Source: Rhopalosiphum padi (taxonomy: Eukaryota; Arthropoda; Insecta; Hemiptera; Aphididae). From it: a stretch of 64,000 bases of DNA. Below are positions 48,444 to 62,150 of this stretch, in pieces. The stretch's first letter is position 1; the number at the start of each line of letters is the position of its first letter. The stretch covers positions 33,703,858-33,767,857 of the forward strand of contig NC_083598.1 in the NCBI RefSeq assembly GCF_020882245.1. The letters are read 5' to 3'. Below the pieces are notes generated by a model. The model made no database searches. It was not told where the DNA came from and worked only from the letters and a program-made list of their open reading frames with translations. A program made the translations under genes and the position numbers.

Positions 48444-49220
48444 AGTAATTCACCAAAAATTCTCACCCTCTTTATCTTCAGTAATTAAGTTATTCAGAAT
48501 TTGAGTTTTGGAAATTCCAAGTACGAGTATACCTACTTTTTTTTACTAATGATTAAGAGTATCATATAGTGATACCAAAATTCTATTTTCCCAATAAAAA
48601 TAACCCACTTTCTCTATACTGTAAATTATTTAGAAATAATTTTTTAGAAAATATTAACGAGTATTTATTGAGTTATTTAATTTAGGGTACTATAATATTT
48701 CCACGATAGTGAGATGAATAAGATATTATGAGGTTATGGTAATTTGAAATTTTAAGTGATTAATATTAATCCACCAACATATATAGTTTGTAAAATAGTC
48801 AAAAACTTGGACTTATATATATAAGTAGTATAATAAATACAAGGGTTATTATATAAAACATTTATTCTACGTATAATTGTGTAAAACCATTTTAAGAACT
48901 ATCATCCTTAGTAAAAACATTTTAATAACTTAAAAATTATTCGTTTAAATTTAGAATTAGGTACATCAAACTTTTTAAAAAAGTTATCTGCTAAATAATT
49001 TACAGTAAAAACCACTTTTTTTATTGTATATTATTTAAACCCTCGTCTTCATTTAAAAAACAAAAGTTTCTATCGCTATAGGGCACTCTTTAAGTAGTCC
49101 AACAAATTTCAAGATTTTTCAAGAATGCCATCTGCAAGTATATTTAAAAATTCTAAAAATCAGAATTTGAATAAATTAACTATCGAAAAATAAAAGAGGG
49201 CTGGGCATGCTCGGTGAACC
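48444..49220 (+). mobile_element. Recurrent MITE family, copy with both ends (about 777 bp)
   Basis: The left end AGTAATTCACCAAAAATTCTCACC with sub-terminal TTCAGTAATTAAGTTATTCAG is mirrored at the right by TCTAAAAATCAGAATTTGAA, AACTATCGAAAAATAAAAGAG and GCATGCTCGGTGAAC. The internal block CACTCTTTAAGTAGTCCAAC matches CTCCTTAAGTAGTTCAATAA in the copy at 39071. No coding capacity. Termini differ by several substitutions, so it is an old copy. Confidence 0.7.
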
Positions 49221-49690
49221 GTCGTATTGAATAAGGCACTGCAGACATGGAAAAGTACCTATACAAACACCGGTGCATGAGTAAAGTTATTGCACACGGT
49301 GCGTACTGCACTATATCTATCTAATAATTTATAATAATATTTTAAGCGCTGTACATGTAATTTTATCCGTTAGCGAGTTTTCATATATTATTGTTTGTGT
49401 TGATAACTGCATTTAACGGTCTTGCGTACATTAGCATTACAAGTGCATTTCATTCACTATGCAAACCGTCCGTTATTCCCGGCGATTATATTATCTGCAT
49501 AGTAACAACAACAGACAAACAAAATATAAATCTAACGACATGCATATATATATAATTCTAAAACAAACATCATTCGCTCCAGACATTATCAGTACGAGTT
49601 ACGGTGCAACAGTGTTCGACATGATAATTTGTTTTACCTCGTTATATTTAAATAAATCGTCTGCCGTAACTCCTGCACGGTGGTAAATCA
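49221..49690 (+). other. Less AT-rich patch with a 75-aa ATG ORF (49459-49686)
   Basis: GC is raised over flanks. The ORF begins MQTVRYSRRLYYLHSNNNRQ and continues TSFAPDIISTSYGATVFDMI, ending PARW. No domain recognised. The start lies in TTCATTCACTATGC, and a donor-like GGTGGTAAAT overlaps the stop. It may be a first exon or chance. Confidence 0.25.
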
Positions 49691-51590
49691 TTTATAAGAT
49701 ATATGTTTTTTTATTCTTTAATGGACCGAAGTATATAGCAATACACGAATATGGAAAAATGTAGAGACTATTATGTCTTAAGACAATTCATCTTTTCGCT
49801 AGTTTTTCAATATTCCGAATATTTTATTTGTATAGAGTGATTACTTATAGAATATGGTATTTCGAAATACATATCAAAATATAACTGTCTGCGCGTATAT
49901 ATATATAATACTCTGAAATTAATTTATTGATAAATATACTGTCAATTCACAACCAATATATTTTGGAAAGAATTTATATTATATTATATTTATCAAAACT
50001 CGTTCTATAATTAAATTACAATAAATAAATCATTCTGAATGTAATGATAGATATTTACGTCAAATATCTATCCGTTCGCGCTATTAATAATCCCTTTAAA
50101 AATATATTAAAAATAATAAATTTGGGATTTTATGTAGGATGTAGCATTGAACAAAAATGAAAACGTCCGAGTATAATTAAATTGGCAGAAATTATTGTCT
50201 CTGGCACTCTGGGTTTTTGTTTTAAATAAAGTTTTATAATTGGTAATGACACAGTGCATGAATGTACACGTGATTTTCAAAATAAACTACACCATGTGTA
50301 ATAATGTAATATTATATTATTATTATTATTACCATGTCTGTTTTATGTAATAGAAACGCTTATATAGGATTTAATTAAATTCGTAAGCGCAAGTCAAAAT
50401 TGAATTTAGTATAATATTCCTACATAATATTATATTAAATGTATCTACTTACAACATTCTTCGCTGGAGATTAAATATACAAAAAATAAAGTAAATTTTT
50501 GAAGACCATTAAGACCAAATGTAATAAATACTAAGTGTATAATTTTAAAACATTTTTTGTTGTTTCTTTTTTCTTACTTCGCTAAACAACGGGATAATAT
50601 ATTATCTTAATTCTATGTATGAATGTATATCAAACACATTTAAATATTCTATGATAAATCATTTTAGATATTTTTATAAATATATAGGTACCCTGTTTAT
50701 TAAAATTTTATCAAAATAAAACTCATCGTTTTAATCTTACTGAGATTCAATCTAACTATACCACATAAATGTGTTCATCAAAAACGGAAATTAACTCTTA
50801 TTCAGCTATGCGTATATATTTAGTATCACTGACGTCAAAATAAGTTAACATTAATGACAACCTATAAACATACAAATGTAATATAAATATTTCAATAAAT
50901 TCGAGGATATTTCATGGACGGTTATAAATTAAAAAAAATATTGTTGAATAACTATTAGTTTTATTTCAAAAGATGTCATGATAAATTTATCAAATATATG
51001 GCTTTTAATAAAAAAAAAAATGATTTAATATTTTCATTAAATATGAAAACTAATTTATTTAAATATTTAATTAAATATAGCTTGGTACAACAAAATAACA
51101 ATAAAATAATATGATTCTCAAGTTTGAACGAAATTTTAAGTAATATAATATTATGTATATTCATATGAATTACCCTCACCCCCTTTTAATTTAAAACACT
51201 TACGTTTTAGATACATTTATACAGTATCAGACAAGTACGTTTTACCAATACATTTACCCATGGGTATGTGTACTTACTACTTTTACTTACATTTAAATAC
51301 TTATACATAGCAATCACAAATATGTTTATTCGGTTTATAGTTGACATTTATCCGATGGCTTCCTTTTGTAGAATTCAATTCTTTCAAACTATAATAATAA
51401 TCCGGTCGGAATTAATATATTTTCATTTTATTTCATTTACAATAAGTATTATCGGGTGAAGAAAATTAAATGATTTTTAACATTGACCTCGGTACACTCT
51501 GTGGCAATTTATTTTTTAATTAAATTAATTTAGCCATCTAATTTGTAATCGAAAACTGTAAATTAATGAGTGTCTTTCGATTCCCTAGCG
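49691..51590. other. AT-rich non-coding DNA
   Basis: Open stretches at 50976-51179 (minus) and 51268-51459 (plus) are low-complexity and hydrophobic, with no ATG context or domain support. Nothing else. Confidence 0.65.
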
Positions 51591-51970
51591 TACTCCAATC
51601 CTTCCTTTACATTATGGATGTACAAAAATCTCAACAATGGTTTTATCGACGCCTCAGAAAACTAATCCATTTCCTCTTTTCACGCCCGGTGTTGGCAGAA
51701 CGTTTCTTTCGGTTGCAATTTCCGTTCGGGTGACTCTTTCATGCCTCCCTGTCCGTCTCTGTTCCTCTCGTCTTCTCTTTGTGTGTACTTATATTCTCTT
51801 TCGATCACATTCTCCAACGCAATATTCAAAATGCCGACATTTTGCATTTAATTTAGCAGGTTAGGAAGAGCGTGGATAAAACAGAACCGATCGTGCACTG
51901 CCATGGGACGTACGTGGGTGAATTGTCGATCGGAAGGCTAGTACCACAGGTCCCGTACTATATCAATATC
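51591..51970 (+). other. Less AT-rich patch with a pyrimidine-biased 75-aa ORF
   Basis: 51637-51864 opens with ATG (MVLSTPQKTNPFPLFTPGVG) and runs through a strongly pyrimidine-rich plus strand (about 51725-51800), giving a Ser/Leu/Arg-rich product without a domain. Strand asymmetry this strong suggests a repeat or splice-related tract more than a protein. The edge after 51870 has CpGs. Function unknown. Confidence 0.25.
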
Positions 51971-54900
51971 TCTTATTGTGTCAGTCCGAAAACACATTAT
52001 GCTGTCAATGTACGTGAAATCGCTATGTTATCCATCAACTAGTTTGAAACTCAAAAGAATGAATACTAATAATAAAATGTATGATACGAGAACAACGATT
52101 TTTCTCCTTATAAAAATAGAGATGAAAATTATTTGGACACGATGAAATTTTTAAGCACGATAATAATAATATAAAATAAAAACGTCAAAAATATCTATGC
52201 ATATTATACGACCATTTCTTAATATTTAGATACATTTTTGATAAAATTGAAACAAAATACAACCATAAATATTGAATTATGCATTATTATGCGTAATGAG
52301 TTCCATAACTATGTATAAAATAATAAAATCTGACGTTTAAAAGAAAAAAAACTTATAGCGATACATAATATATTATAGTGCATATTATCTGTATTTATTT
52401 AACTGATTTATAATCTTTCTATAGTTCGCTAACCTTTTTTAATTTAATACGAAACTGTGTTTCAATAATATTTATGGTAAATTTGGATAATAAATCATTT
52501 TATTAGGAATTATTACATTATATAGTTTAACATGTAATAATATATTACATCGATAGCCAAAACAATAATAATCGCTATTCGTAAATAAAATGTTATTAAA
52601 TTTGAAAAAAAATGTATAATTAAATTAAATTTAAATACGCAAAGTTATATTACATTTGGATATTTAATTTCGTGATAATATTCAAGTACTTACACTTTAC
52701 ATATTAATATATTATTATGACGCTATTTAGGACTCTTGATTTACACACTAAAAACTTAACTAGAGCAGTTTGAGTTCATGTTGAGTAATAAATACATCTT
52801 AGTCACTTTATTAATTTTTATATTATATGATTTTGCAATTGCTACAGTTTACTCTTCATTTAGCGGTATACTGTTTCACAAAGAAAGTAATATACGTATA
52901 GAATTCGGAAACAAAGAAAATTTGAATATTTTTTAGAAAAATATGGTCTTGAAATAATCCTACAAAAACCATATATTTTTTCAAACTTATTATAAGCGTA
53001 AGTACCGAATTGGCAAAAAATATCATAAATTAATAACTAGATATTATATAAACTCGTTTACATATTACATGTTATCCATGTTATTTTTTTTTTAATTTAT
53101 TTTATCAATACTCATATTTAAAACGTGTTAAATGAAGCAAATTACATTTTCTTTTCTTAGAAAAGTTACGTAAAGTGTCAGTTTAAGTGCCTGCTACTAT
53201 AATTGTTGCGCAGTACTGCAGCAGTAATACTCAAACTAGAATTATATTATTTTCTTCTTACTGAAGGCTCTGAAATAGCAGATACAAGAGAAAATTAGCC
53301 GCCTTAACATAGACAGTTACTAACCTAACTCTAATATACCTTTACCAGCTTAAACCTAATACAACAAAAGTATAAAACTGTTTACAGTGTTGTAAGACAA
53401 TTATCTCTAGTTTTTAGAAATACTAAAGTAATGAGGTCGATAAAGTTTGATATACGATACAAAACTATAAATTTAGTACCAAATTAAAATTATTTAAAAT
53501 GTATTACAATTTAATTTATTTTTAATCAAATTTATAAAATGTCATAAGCGATATAGTTATCGTTGGATAAGAAAAATAAATGTGGATATAATATCATCTT
53601 CTATGCAATTTTAGTTTTTTATCATAATATTAAAATATATTCAAATAATATATAATACATACGTGCAAGTGATCCATTAATTATCATATTGTTTTTTTTT
53701 AAGCTTTAATTTTTATATGAGATTATAAGTGTCTCTTTTGCATAAGAAATAAATATGATTATCGACAAACACTAATATTAAATTTAAATAAAACTTGTGA
53801 AATAATTTACTTGTGTATATTTTTGAGTACTTCGATTATTAATAAAAATATCTATGATAACATTTTTAAATAGTTTTTATTTTAATATGTATTTAATAAC
53901 TGTGTTCTTATACGATTTAGCATACTTTAAGATTTTAAAGATTTTTTAAGACATTAATATTAAAATTTAATATTTGAATATAAAATTTATATTATTTTGG
54001 TTGAAATGTGTAGAGTAATCAATTTTTCTGAAAAGTAAGCCATTCTCCAAACTAGTTAAAACAAATTAATTTTATATGCAGAAAATATTACAAAACTATC
54101 ATTATGTAAATGATAAATTATATTATTTCATCAAATAAAAATATATAAAATTAATTTAAATCAGATGTTTAAGCAAAAGCCCCTAAAGATTATTGTATAT
54201 CAGTATAAGATATATACTTTATAATGACCATAATAGTTAAGTTATTACGATACTGTGTGAAAGGTATAAACATATAATTTATTGGATTTATTATATTCAA
54301 AAGGATGAATAGCATTCCATTGCTTCATTTTAGAATAATAATACATCAAAAACCATGCTCCAAATTACAAAATTTTAGCTTTTAAAAATCGAAAAATGTA
54401 TATATTTTATAATGTATACTATTGTATAATATATCTTATAATTTCATAATTTTCTAATATTTTTGCTATAATTTTATTCAGTATTCATTAATCTATTGAA
54501 CAAGTTTTCTCCTCTAGAGTGGTTATAATATACATTTTCTTGTTACTCACTTCGAGTAAATTTACACACATAACCAAAAGTACCATTATCATAGAGAACT
54601 TGCATTATAGTACCTATAATACACGTACTCCATAATATTATAATCCCATGGCGAATAATTACAAAGTTCAAACATGTAACAAGGTATAGAAATAACCATA
54701 AAGGTCACATATTTTAGATTCTTATATTCAAATCGCATTAATAAGGCGTACTGAATTTTTAAAACATTATAGCCTAAACTTCAGTCGACTTTAATAAATA
54801 ACAGGACATTTTAAATATTTTTTTAAGCTTTAAATATAAATTTTGTTTTAAAAAAAACTAGTAAAAAATAAAATTTAAATTCTCTCTTATTTAAGTTTAC

Positions 54901-57900
54901 TCTTAGAAAATTAAAATTTACAATAAGTACTTTATTTTTACTAACGGAAATTATGAGTTTAATATAGAATAGAAGAAATATTAATTACTTAATAATTAGT
55001 AATTACAATTAATATAATAACTAAACATTTTCCGTCAACTGATACACTTATTTTTAAAATCAACCTTAAAATGTTTTAAATCAAAATGATGAATGGTTAG
55101 AAATTGCATATGCATCAACTTAAACTTAACTTATAAGATAAATTAGTACTAAATTTCGTTATTGAGATATACACGTATTATTTATTATAAATTTATTTTT
55201 ATAAAATATTCTTAAAATTATTTTAATAATAATAACTAAAAAGTGAGTATAAATGTGCTAAATTTTATTATTATATAGCCTATCACATATGGACGATTTA
55301 ATTAAGGAAAATCTGTAATATTTAAAGATAGAATTCAAATGTAGAACCATAATAAGGGTTAGGATATGTTTTTTTGCAGAAACTTTTTACAAACTTAGTT
55401 AGAAATGTACTCGTTCATAAAATATTGCACATGATCTATTATTTATTTTGCATATTATGGCTATAAACACAAAAAATCCATGTTTCATGGTATATTTAAA
55501 TAAAAGTAGTGTAAAAAGCTACGTGCTACATTATATTAGACTCCTAATTTCAATTTCATAAAATTTGTGATTTAATCTTTGACGAAAAAAATGAAAAAAT
55601 ATATTAAAAAATACTATGCATTTATTTAAAAGTAAGACTAACAAAAATGATTTAGCTTACATAAAAAGTAACTTTATTCAATTTTATTTAAAACTATAAG
55701 AAGCTTTTCTTTCATTTAATGATAGTTTTGAAAGTATTGGTAAATTCATTTTATATTTTATTAAATCTTATTGCATATTTTAGAATATTTTAAGAAAATT
55801 AAATGTTTATTATATATACCTATTTTGTATTGCATATTCGTATAAATCCTAGCCTAGTCATAATTATTTTCTTTAGCATTAAAACTAAAAATTACAAAAT
55901 TATTTAGTCCTTGTTTAGTTCTATATTTTTAATAAAATGCATATCTTATAAATGAATAATATTATATTTTTAATTATCGAATAGTATTTTATAATCTTAA
56001 AATGTAAAATTATTTCTAGATCTAATGTATCATGCATAATAATAAATGTCAACCTAAATATATTTTTGCGACTGAATTTTTATGATTTCACATTTAAAAA
56101 TAAAAAAACTACTGTGTTTTTTGTAATTAATACATTTACTTTATGAACATGTAATGTATAATATTTTTAAAAAAACAATAATAATAATAATAATAACTGT
56201 ATAGGTAAAAATACTTATTAAGTTAAATATATTTAAAATATTTATCTTTTATTAAATAATATATTTATAAATTATTGTCCAACATAAACGTAAGTTATTG
56301 ATTTCTTACATTTAAATCTCACTTTAAAATATAGACACTTTTTTGTCAATATAATTTGGTAAAGATCAACAGTTGAAAACAATGGATTTAATTCCCCTCC
56401 CCCCACAAACAAAATTAGTATGTTAACTTTGTGTATAATATTTAAATACACTATTCGTTGAGAAATATATTTTTGTATTCTTCTACTTCACTGAGTGTTT
56501 AGATAAAAATTACGAAGTATTTTATTCCTATTATTTATTTTAAACACATAGAAATATTAAAATTGCAAAACCAAATCATTTATTTAATTATTTTTCTTTG
56601 AACCATAGTTACTAATATAAAACATATTTTATTTATCTACAACATGTAAACATAATTAATAATAATTTATTTTTTTTTTTTTTGAAACAGACATATTTAT
56701 TTGTTATCAAACATAATGCTTGTGGTAAAATATGTGCTTTTATAAAATTTTAAGGTTGATTGTTCATTATTATCTAATTTGTTATATATTTTATATTTAC
56801 TGTTACAATTTTAAAAGGTTCCAAAAAAATCACAATAATTATGATTTTAGTTGAATTAGACGATCTATACAATTATTCTACAATAAGCTTAAATGATAAT
56901 ATAATTATATTATATTTGGTTTTACACGAAGACTTGATAGAAGAAGCTCCTTACTGAAAATACTCCTCTACATATTGATTTATTATAAATAGATTTTTTA
57001 TTAATTTATAGGTAGCTAAAAAATATAAGTACTTGACAATTATTTGATCATATTTTGTTAAAACTTACATTCTTCATGAGCTTGAATAATTTGATCTAAA
57101 CGTTATTTATCTATTAGACTGTTAGAACCATTTGATTAATATTATGCTCTTAACATGCTGATAGTATTAATTAGTTTACTAAGTTATCTAAGTATGTAGT
57201 TCTATAAACTGGACGTTGTAAGTTTTATTTTTATGAATACTTTCGATACCATATTCGTTTTTTCTCCATAATTATTTATTATACTAACAGTGTACAACTG
57301 TCTGAATATTAAATATTAATTTTATTTGAGTTATTTATGAATAATTGTATTGTGTGATATTTATTTGTTTTAATAGAGAAAGAGAGGTCATAACTAGTAG
57401 TTATACCACATGGTTATAATATGTTTGGCCAAAACATGATAAAACGTGTACAAGTTTGTTAGCAAAATGTATTATAATTAAATCCACGTGCTAAGTAGAA
57501 AGTACGTCAAGCTGTGTAAACCCTGAAACATTACACAAGAATCTTAGGACAAAACATAGACAAACGTGTATCTAAATACTGCATGATTCCGTGCGCAATC
57601 GGATTTCACCCAAATTATTATACCCGTTAAATCTCTAACTAAAATTAAGTTGAAACCATGAAACACTATACTGTACAGTATTCAGCCAACATACATCCGA
57701 CTTGACAATAATCTATTTTATACATTTAATTTAATAGCAATTTACACTTTTGAAATTTAATACTGTTTATATTAAAGGATATTAATGATTTTATGTAAAT
57801 TATTATCATGATATGTAATCAATTTAGTAAAACGGTATATTGTCACTTTAAAATTCAAGACTATTTTACCTCACGTGAAAACTAATTGAATTGTTCCAAT

Positions 57901-58380
57901 CTATATTTAGTGTTGACCGAATCGTGAACATGAAATTTTAATTACAACGAGGGCATGCGTTGAATGTCCATCATTGGATTTTAGTTTTATCACATCGATG
58001 AATTACTGAAACAAATTACAGACAATCATTAAATACACATATGTATACATAAGTAATTTCAAAATGTATTTTAATATATAAATTTTATTAGATTAACAAG
58101 AATATAATATTATGTAGTCGGAATAACGACTAATTATAGTGAATTTCCAAGTCAATTCCAAAAAACGATTTATTATATCTTTTAAAATAACCCATAAACT
58201 CATAATTATAAGCATTTTCAAGAAGATTTGCCACGCGTATTTGTATACGAGGGTTTAACTACAGAATACACGTTATGACTTTCTTTCAACACATTATTAT
58301 TTTTAACACTCATTTAAAGAAAAATATTATAAATTAATAATATAATTATGGATTATAATAACATATAATATATTTATAAT
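51971..58380. other. Long AT-rich non-coding block
   Basis: About 6.4 kb of very AT-rich sequence with AAT repeats (56178-56195) and A/T runs. A slightly richer patch at 53165-53340 has a palindromic AGTACTGCAGCAGTA. C-rich tracts at 56393-56404 resemble worn hAT ends. No ORF, RNA gene or complete element supported. Confidence 0.65.
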
Positions 58381-59345
58381 CAGCGTGAGTTATGCGGATG
58401 ACTAATGTATTATTAGTTCGCGATGCGCAACAACGGCATCGGTTTGCGAGCCGCAAGAAGAAACCATATATCAGTTGTCTTCAAAATTAGATTCTTTATT
58501 CCCTATCCCTCCCCCACAAGAAAAAACTACTTAGATTAAAATGCACCAATCTTTCTCAACTCAATGTAGCAGTTTCCCACACAAAATATTATACATACGA
58601 CTACATCTGTCGCAAAATAAGTGAGATAAATATGTGATGGCACAATGTTGTTGACACGGCTATGGTATTATTAATAAATATAAGAAATGGCATACAAATA
58701 TAATATTTTGTCAAAATAAAATATTTGCATCTATCATAAAATTATCTAAATTGGAAAAAATGTTCGTTAACGTAGCAAGTGCAGGTACTTTGCGATGAAG
58801 GCCATTTATGATTATTGGTCAATTGATTGAGGGTAAAATTATTACATGTTTTAAATCACCTAAAACAGTCGATGTCTGGTCAACTCTCGTGCAAATTATG
58901 GTGAAATAATCACTGCAGTTATAATATGGTAATAATAATATATTATTGTTATATACAAACAACACAGTCCGTGGAATTAAAGACAATAGCGCGTTTATTA
59001 GGTTTAGGGTGTATAATATCAGTTATAATTATATGGTTTACACACATAACTATATAGACAATATCGTATAAAAACGGACGAAGTCTACACATGTGGCTTA
59101 TCTGCGGTTCTGGGCGTGGAGCTTTCACAGCAGGGTTCACTGAGGTCGACTCTGTACGGGCTGTACGGGTTCATTAGTCGATGCGATCTCTTACAAAAAT
59201 GTGTTTTTATCAAAGCTGACGGTGTGTGAACTGGCGCGGAGATTGGGTTTCCATTGAAAGCCGGTAATATTTTAACGCGCGTTGTTGAATTCGACTGGGC
59301 GATGGCGGCTCAGGCCATTCTTACGCGTTATCCGATGATTTGAAA
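58381..59345. promoter_or_regulatory. GC-elevated region, possible regulatory element or minus-strand first exon
   Basis: CpG-containing patches lie at 58381-58470 and 59080-59345. On the minus strand an ATG at 59174 opens 29 codons (MNPYSPYRVDLSEPCCESST, then PRTADKPHV; stop at 59085), which could be a short first exon or chance. A C-rich tract lies at 58500-58518. No core promoter element is convincing. Confidence 0.3.
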
Positions 59346-59879
59346 GGTTTGTTTTTATTTAATTTGATTGTACAATAATAAAAAATACTAGAGAATATTA
59401 TAATATCAACTAAAAACTACTCAATAGTTTTATTTAAATGCATTATTATGATTGTTGATTTTATTTTAAACAACGATAAAAAAGATAATATTGACCAATA
59501 ATATTGTTTCACGGATATTTATAATTCAATAAAAATGTCTTACCACGCAAATCGACGACGGGCAATACGTAAAAATATTAACCAGAAATTTAACAGAAAA
59601 AACTTTTTATTTCGTATTTTTTTATTGTTTATATTTATTATGGTGAAAAAATGATAATCGTCTTATAAAGTTTATAGCAAGTATTTTATTTTTTTATTTT
59701 ATTACTATTAATAATTAAACCTGTTGGTATTCGCGTTACCAGTTCTAATTTAATATATGACTTCCTAATTAATACTATCCGCGTCTACGCCTATATATTA
59801 TAAATTATAATATTATAATAATACTCGTAACATAGATTATTACAACATTTCTTTTTCGATATAATGATTCAGCGAAATT
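59346..59879. other. AT-rich non-coding DNA
   Basis: Sequence drops back to AT-rich between two GC-elevated regions. Nothing recognised. Confidence 0.6.
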
Positions 59880-60180
59880 CAATACATCCCGACAATACTT
59901 CGTATACGCATTGGGTTCGATTAATCCAACGCTGTCCGTGGATTTATGTGTAGAATATAATATATAGGTCTACGCGGTTCAAGCGACGTCGTACATACAT
60001 ATAACGGTCAGAAAAGAGCTTCGGGTCGATATATGAATAGCCCGGGGGAGGGGGGGATTGAGCGAAAAAAAAACGTTCATAACGATTTTGGACAGTTTTA
60101 CATTATTATCTCCGTCGGTAACGGTACCGGTGGCGGTGATAATAATAATAATATAATATAGTGGAACCCAATAAATAACG

Positions 60181-60224
60181 ACAGCAACAACAGCAACAAC
60201 AACAACAACAACAACAACAACAAC
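60181..60224. repeat. (CAA)n microsatellite
   Basis: CAA/CAG triplets over about 44 bp. On the minus strand it reads as poly-valine in a chance ORF. It could encode poly-Gln on the plus strand, but that frame is not open on both sides. Confidence 0.9.
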
Positions 60225-60797
60225 CTTGGAAATCAATCTGTACCCCATCGGAGTGTGTGTATAATAATATATATCATATAATATGTCGGGGGAATATATT
60301 ATTATATTATCGAGTAGGTGCATTATTGCGGATACAAATACAGGTGCGTGTATAACGTCCGTTTACCCTTCTGCATTATCATAACCGTCGGTCGAGCACG
60401 TGGTGCGGGGGAAGAGGATAACGTCTACATAATAATATCGTATGTGTGTGTGTGTGTGTGCATGTATATACGATGCGCGATAAGGGCATCGTGCATAATA
60501 TTAAGTGCTATACCGGCGAGTGTGCGCGTGTCGGTCTGGTCCCATGCTACTGGGGGTGGGGGGAAGGGGGTGAAGAGGTGTAGGACTGGCGCGCTACAGC
60601 TGAATGCCGGTCCCTCGGGATTGGGTCCGGAATTCCGGGAACGTCCGGGGAGAAAGCTCTCGCCCCCCGCGCCGACGGCGGGACGGGCGCTCGGCCGGGG
60701 GAAATTTACCGTTTTACCTTTCGCGGCGGGCGGCCGGCAGTTATTCTTCATTTCGTCGAAGAATCTGACGTGAAATATATTTGCGGACGAGCGGCGA

Positions 60798-60822
60798 CCC
60801 CCCCCCCCCCGCACACACACAC
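60798..60822. repeat. C13 tract followed by (CA)n
   Basis: Homopolymer C run directly next to a CA repeat. The complementary strand is a G13 run. Confidence 0.9.
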
Positions 60823-61020
60823 TGCGCCGCACCCCGCCGCGAGCATCGTTTTGGCGTGCGTTACTGTTCGCGCAGCGACGGACGATTTTCCGGGCCGCAC
60901 AAAAAGGTTTCTCACACGTTTAGCCGCAGACCACCGGACGACTGATCCGAGCGCTAGTTCGTCGCCGAGTATGTGCGCGTGCGCGTTTGTGTGTATGTGT
61001 GTGTGTGTGTGGTGTACGGA

Positions 61021-62150
61021 GTAATTCATCGAGTATGTTCACCCCTATTTTTCGTTAATTTGAAAAAAGACATTATTAAAAAGTATACTCCGCATGACTT
61101 TATTACCAAATACTATATCGGATGTCGTATGCCGTTTGAGGAGTGTCCTGTGGCGATACCAATTTCAACGATTCCTTTTTTTCCAACGAGCGTCATTCTT
61201 TTTTTTGCAGTAAACTGTTATCCAGACGATATTTTTCTATACGATGGTGTACCAAATCGAAATTCAAACTACCTTTGATAATTATGAATTTATAGAGACT
61301 ATAATCATTTTTGAAAATTAAAACTATCGAAATCTTATACTTCGTAAAATATGTACAAGACGTATAATAAAGACATAGTTTTACCAGATTAAATAAAATA
61401 TGTCTATTTTATGATTTTGTAAAACGATTTTTCTATTAATTATCCTTATAGTACCTATTTACATTTTTTAAAACTCAAAAACTACTTGATAAATGTCGAT
61501 TTTAAATTTAATTACATGAATATTTTCAGAAAAAATCATTTGCATTGCAATCCACTAAAAACTTAATTTCTCATTTGAAAATAATAGATTTGTATCCCAT
61601 TGGAGTATAAATTTTAAGTATTTGAATATATTTATAATTAAAGGAAAATAATAGGTCGAGTATATATGCATGGTAAATCAAACTGTATATTATAATATAG
61701 ATAGTTTTTATAGACAGCTAATTACAATAATAATATATACGCATACTTAACCTGGTTAATAACTTCATCATATTATCTCGGTGTCGGACCTGGTTCCGGC
61801 TAAAATGGTGTATTCAGAGTTTATTTTTAAGATTTCGAGACCATTAATGATTTAAATTCTTCCCTGGTTTATGTATGTGTAAGGATATGCATAAAAGAGT
61901 TTGTGCAGGCACATTTGCTTTTCAAATTTTAATGCTCGATTACATATTATATATATTTTATACGACTCTGTAGCGTTTCATATATTATAAACAACCGTAT
62001 ATGGATGTGCAGTATCTAGTCTTGTAGTATAAATGATTTAAATCTCAAATTATTTTTAATTGTTTTTTTAATTCAAATTATTTCCAAGTCCAAAAATACA
62101 ATACTAATACAGACTGACGTAAAGATGCTCCCTCTAACTCTGGTAAATCA
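61021..62150. other. Transition from GC island to AT-rich DNA
   Basis: The plus frame through 61278 stays open after the island (for example GCRMPFEECPVAIPISTIPF, ending VPNRNSNYL). It has no recognisable domain and its only start lies in the TG-rich tract. A strong T-run plus GCAG (61199-61210) resembles a 3' splice site. The remainder is AT-rich with nothing supported. Confidence 0.3.

Larger units (their letters stand above)
59880..61020. promoter_or_regulatory. Strong CpG/GC island with G-runs and microsatellites
   Basis: The most GC-rich part of the window, especially 60540-60960. It carries G-runs (GGGGGAGGGGGGG at 60044-60056; GGGGGTGGGGGGAAGGGGG at 60552-60570), a CAA repeat (60181-60224), (TG)n (60443-60460), C13 then (CA)n (60798-60822) and a TG-rich tract (60968-61014). 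Overlapping ORFs on both strands (60318-60773 plus, 60425-60832 minus, 60748-61029 minus) include translated microsatellites and cancel as evidence. TCAGATT on the minus strand near 60761-60767 matches the insect initiator. Probably the 5' regulatory and leader region of a gene, direction unknown. Confidence 0.5.

Noticed and set aside
59908..59930. GGGTTCGATTAATCC resembling a tRNA T-arm (B box).
   Set aside because: The loop is one base too long, and no acceptor, D or anticodon stem can be paired around it.
59979..60323. 114-codon minus frame with a long valine run.
   Set aside because: The valine run is the (CAA)n microsatellite read in antisense.
60318..61029. Several 80-151 codon ORFs on both strands in the GC island.
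   Set aside because: They overlap each other, include translated TG/CA, C and CAA repeats, and occur where stop codons are rare. No domain can be seen.
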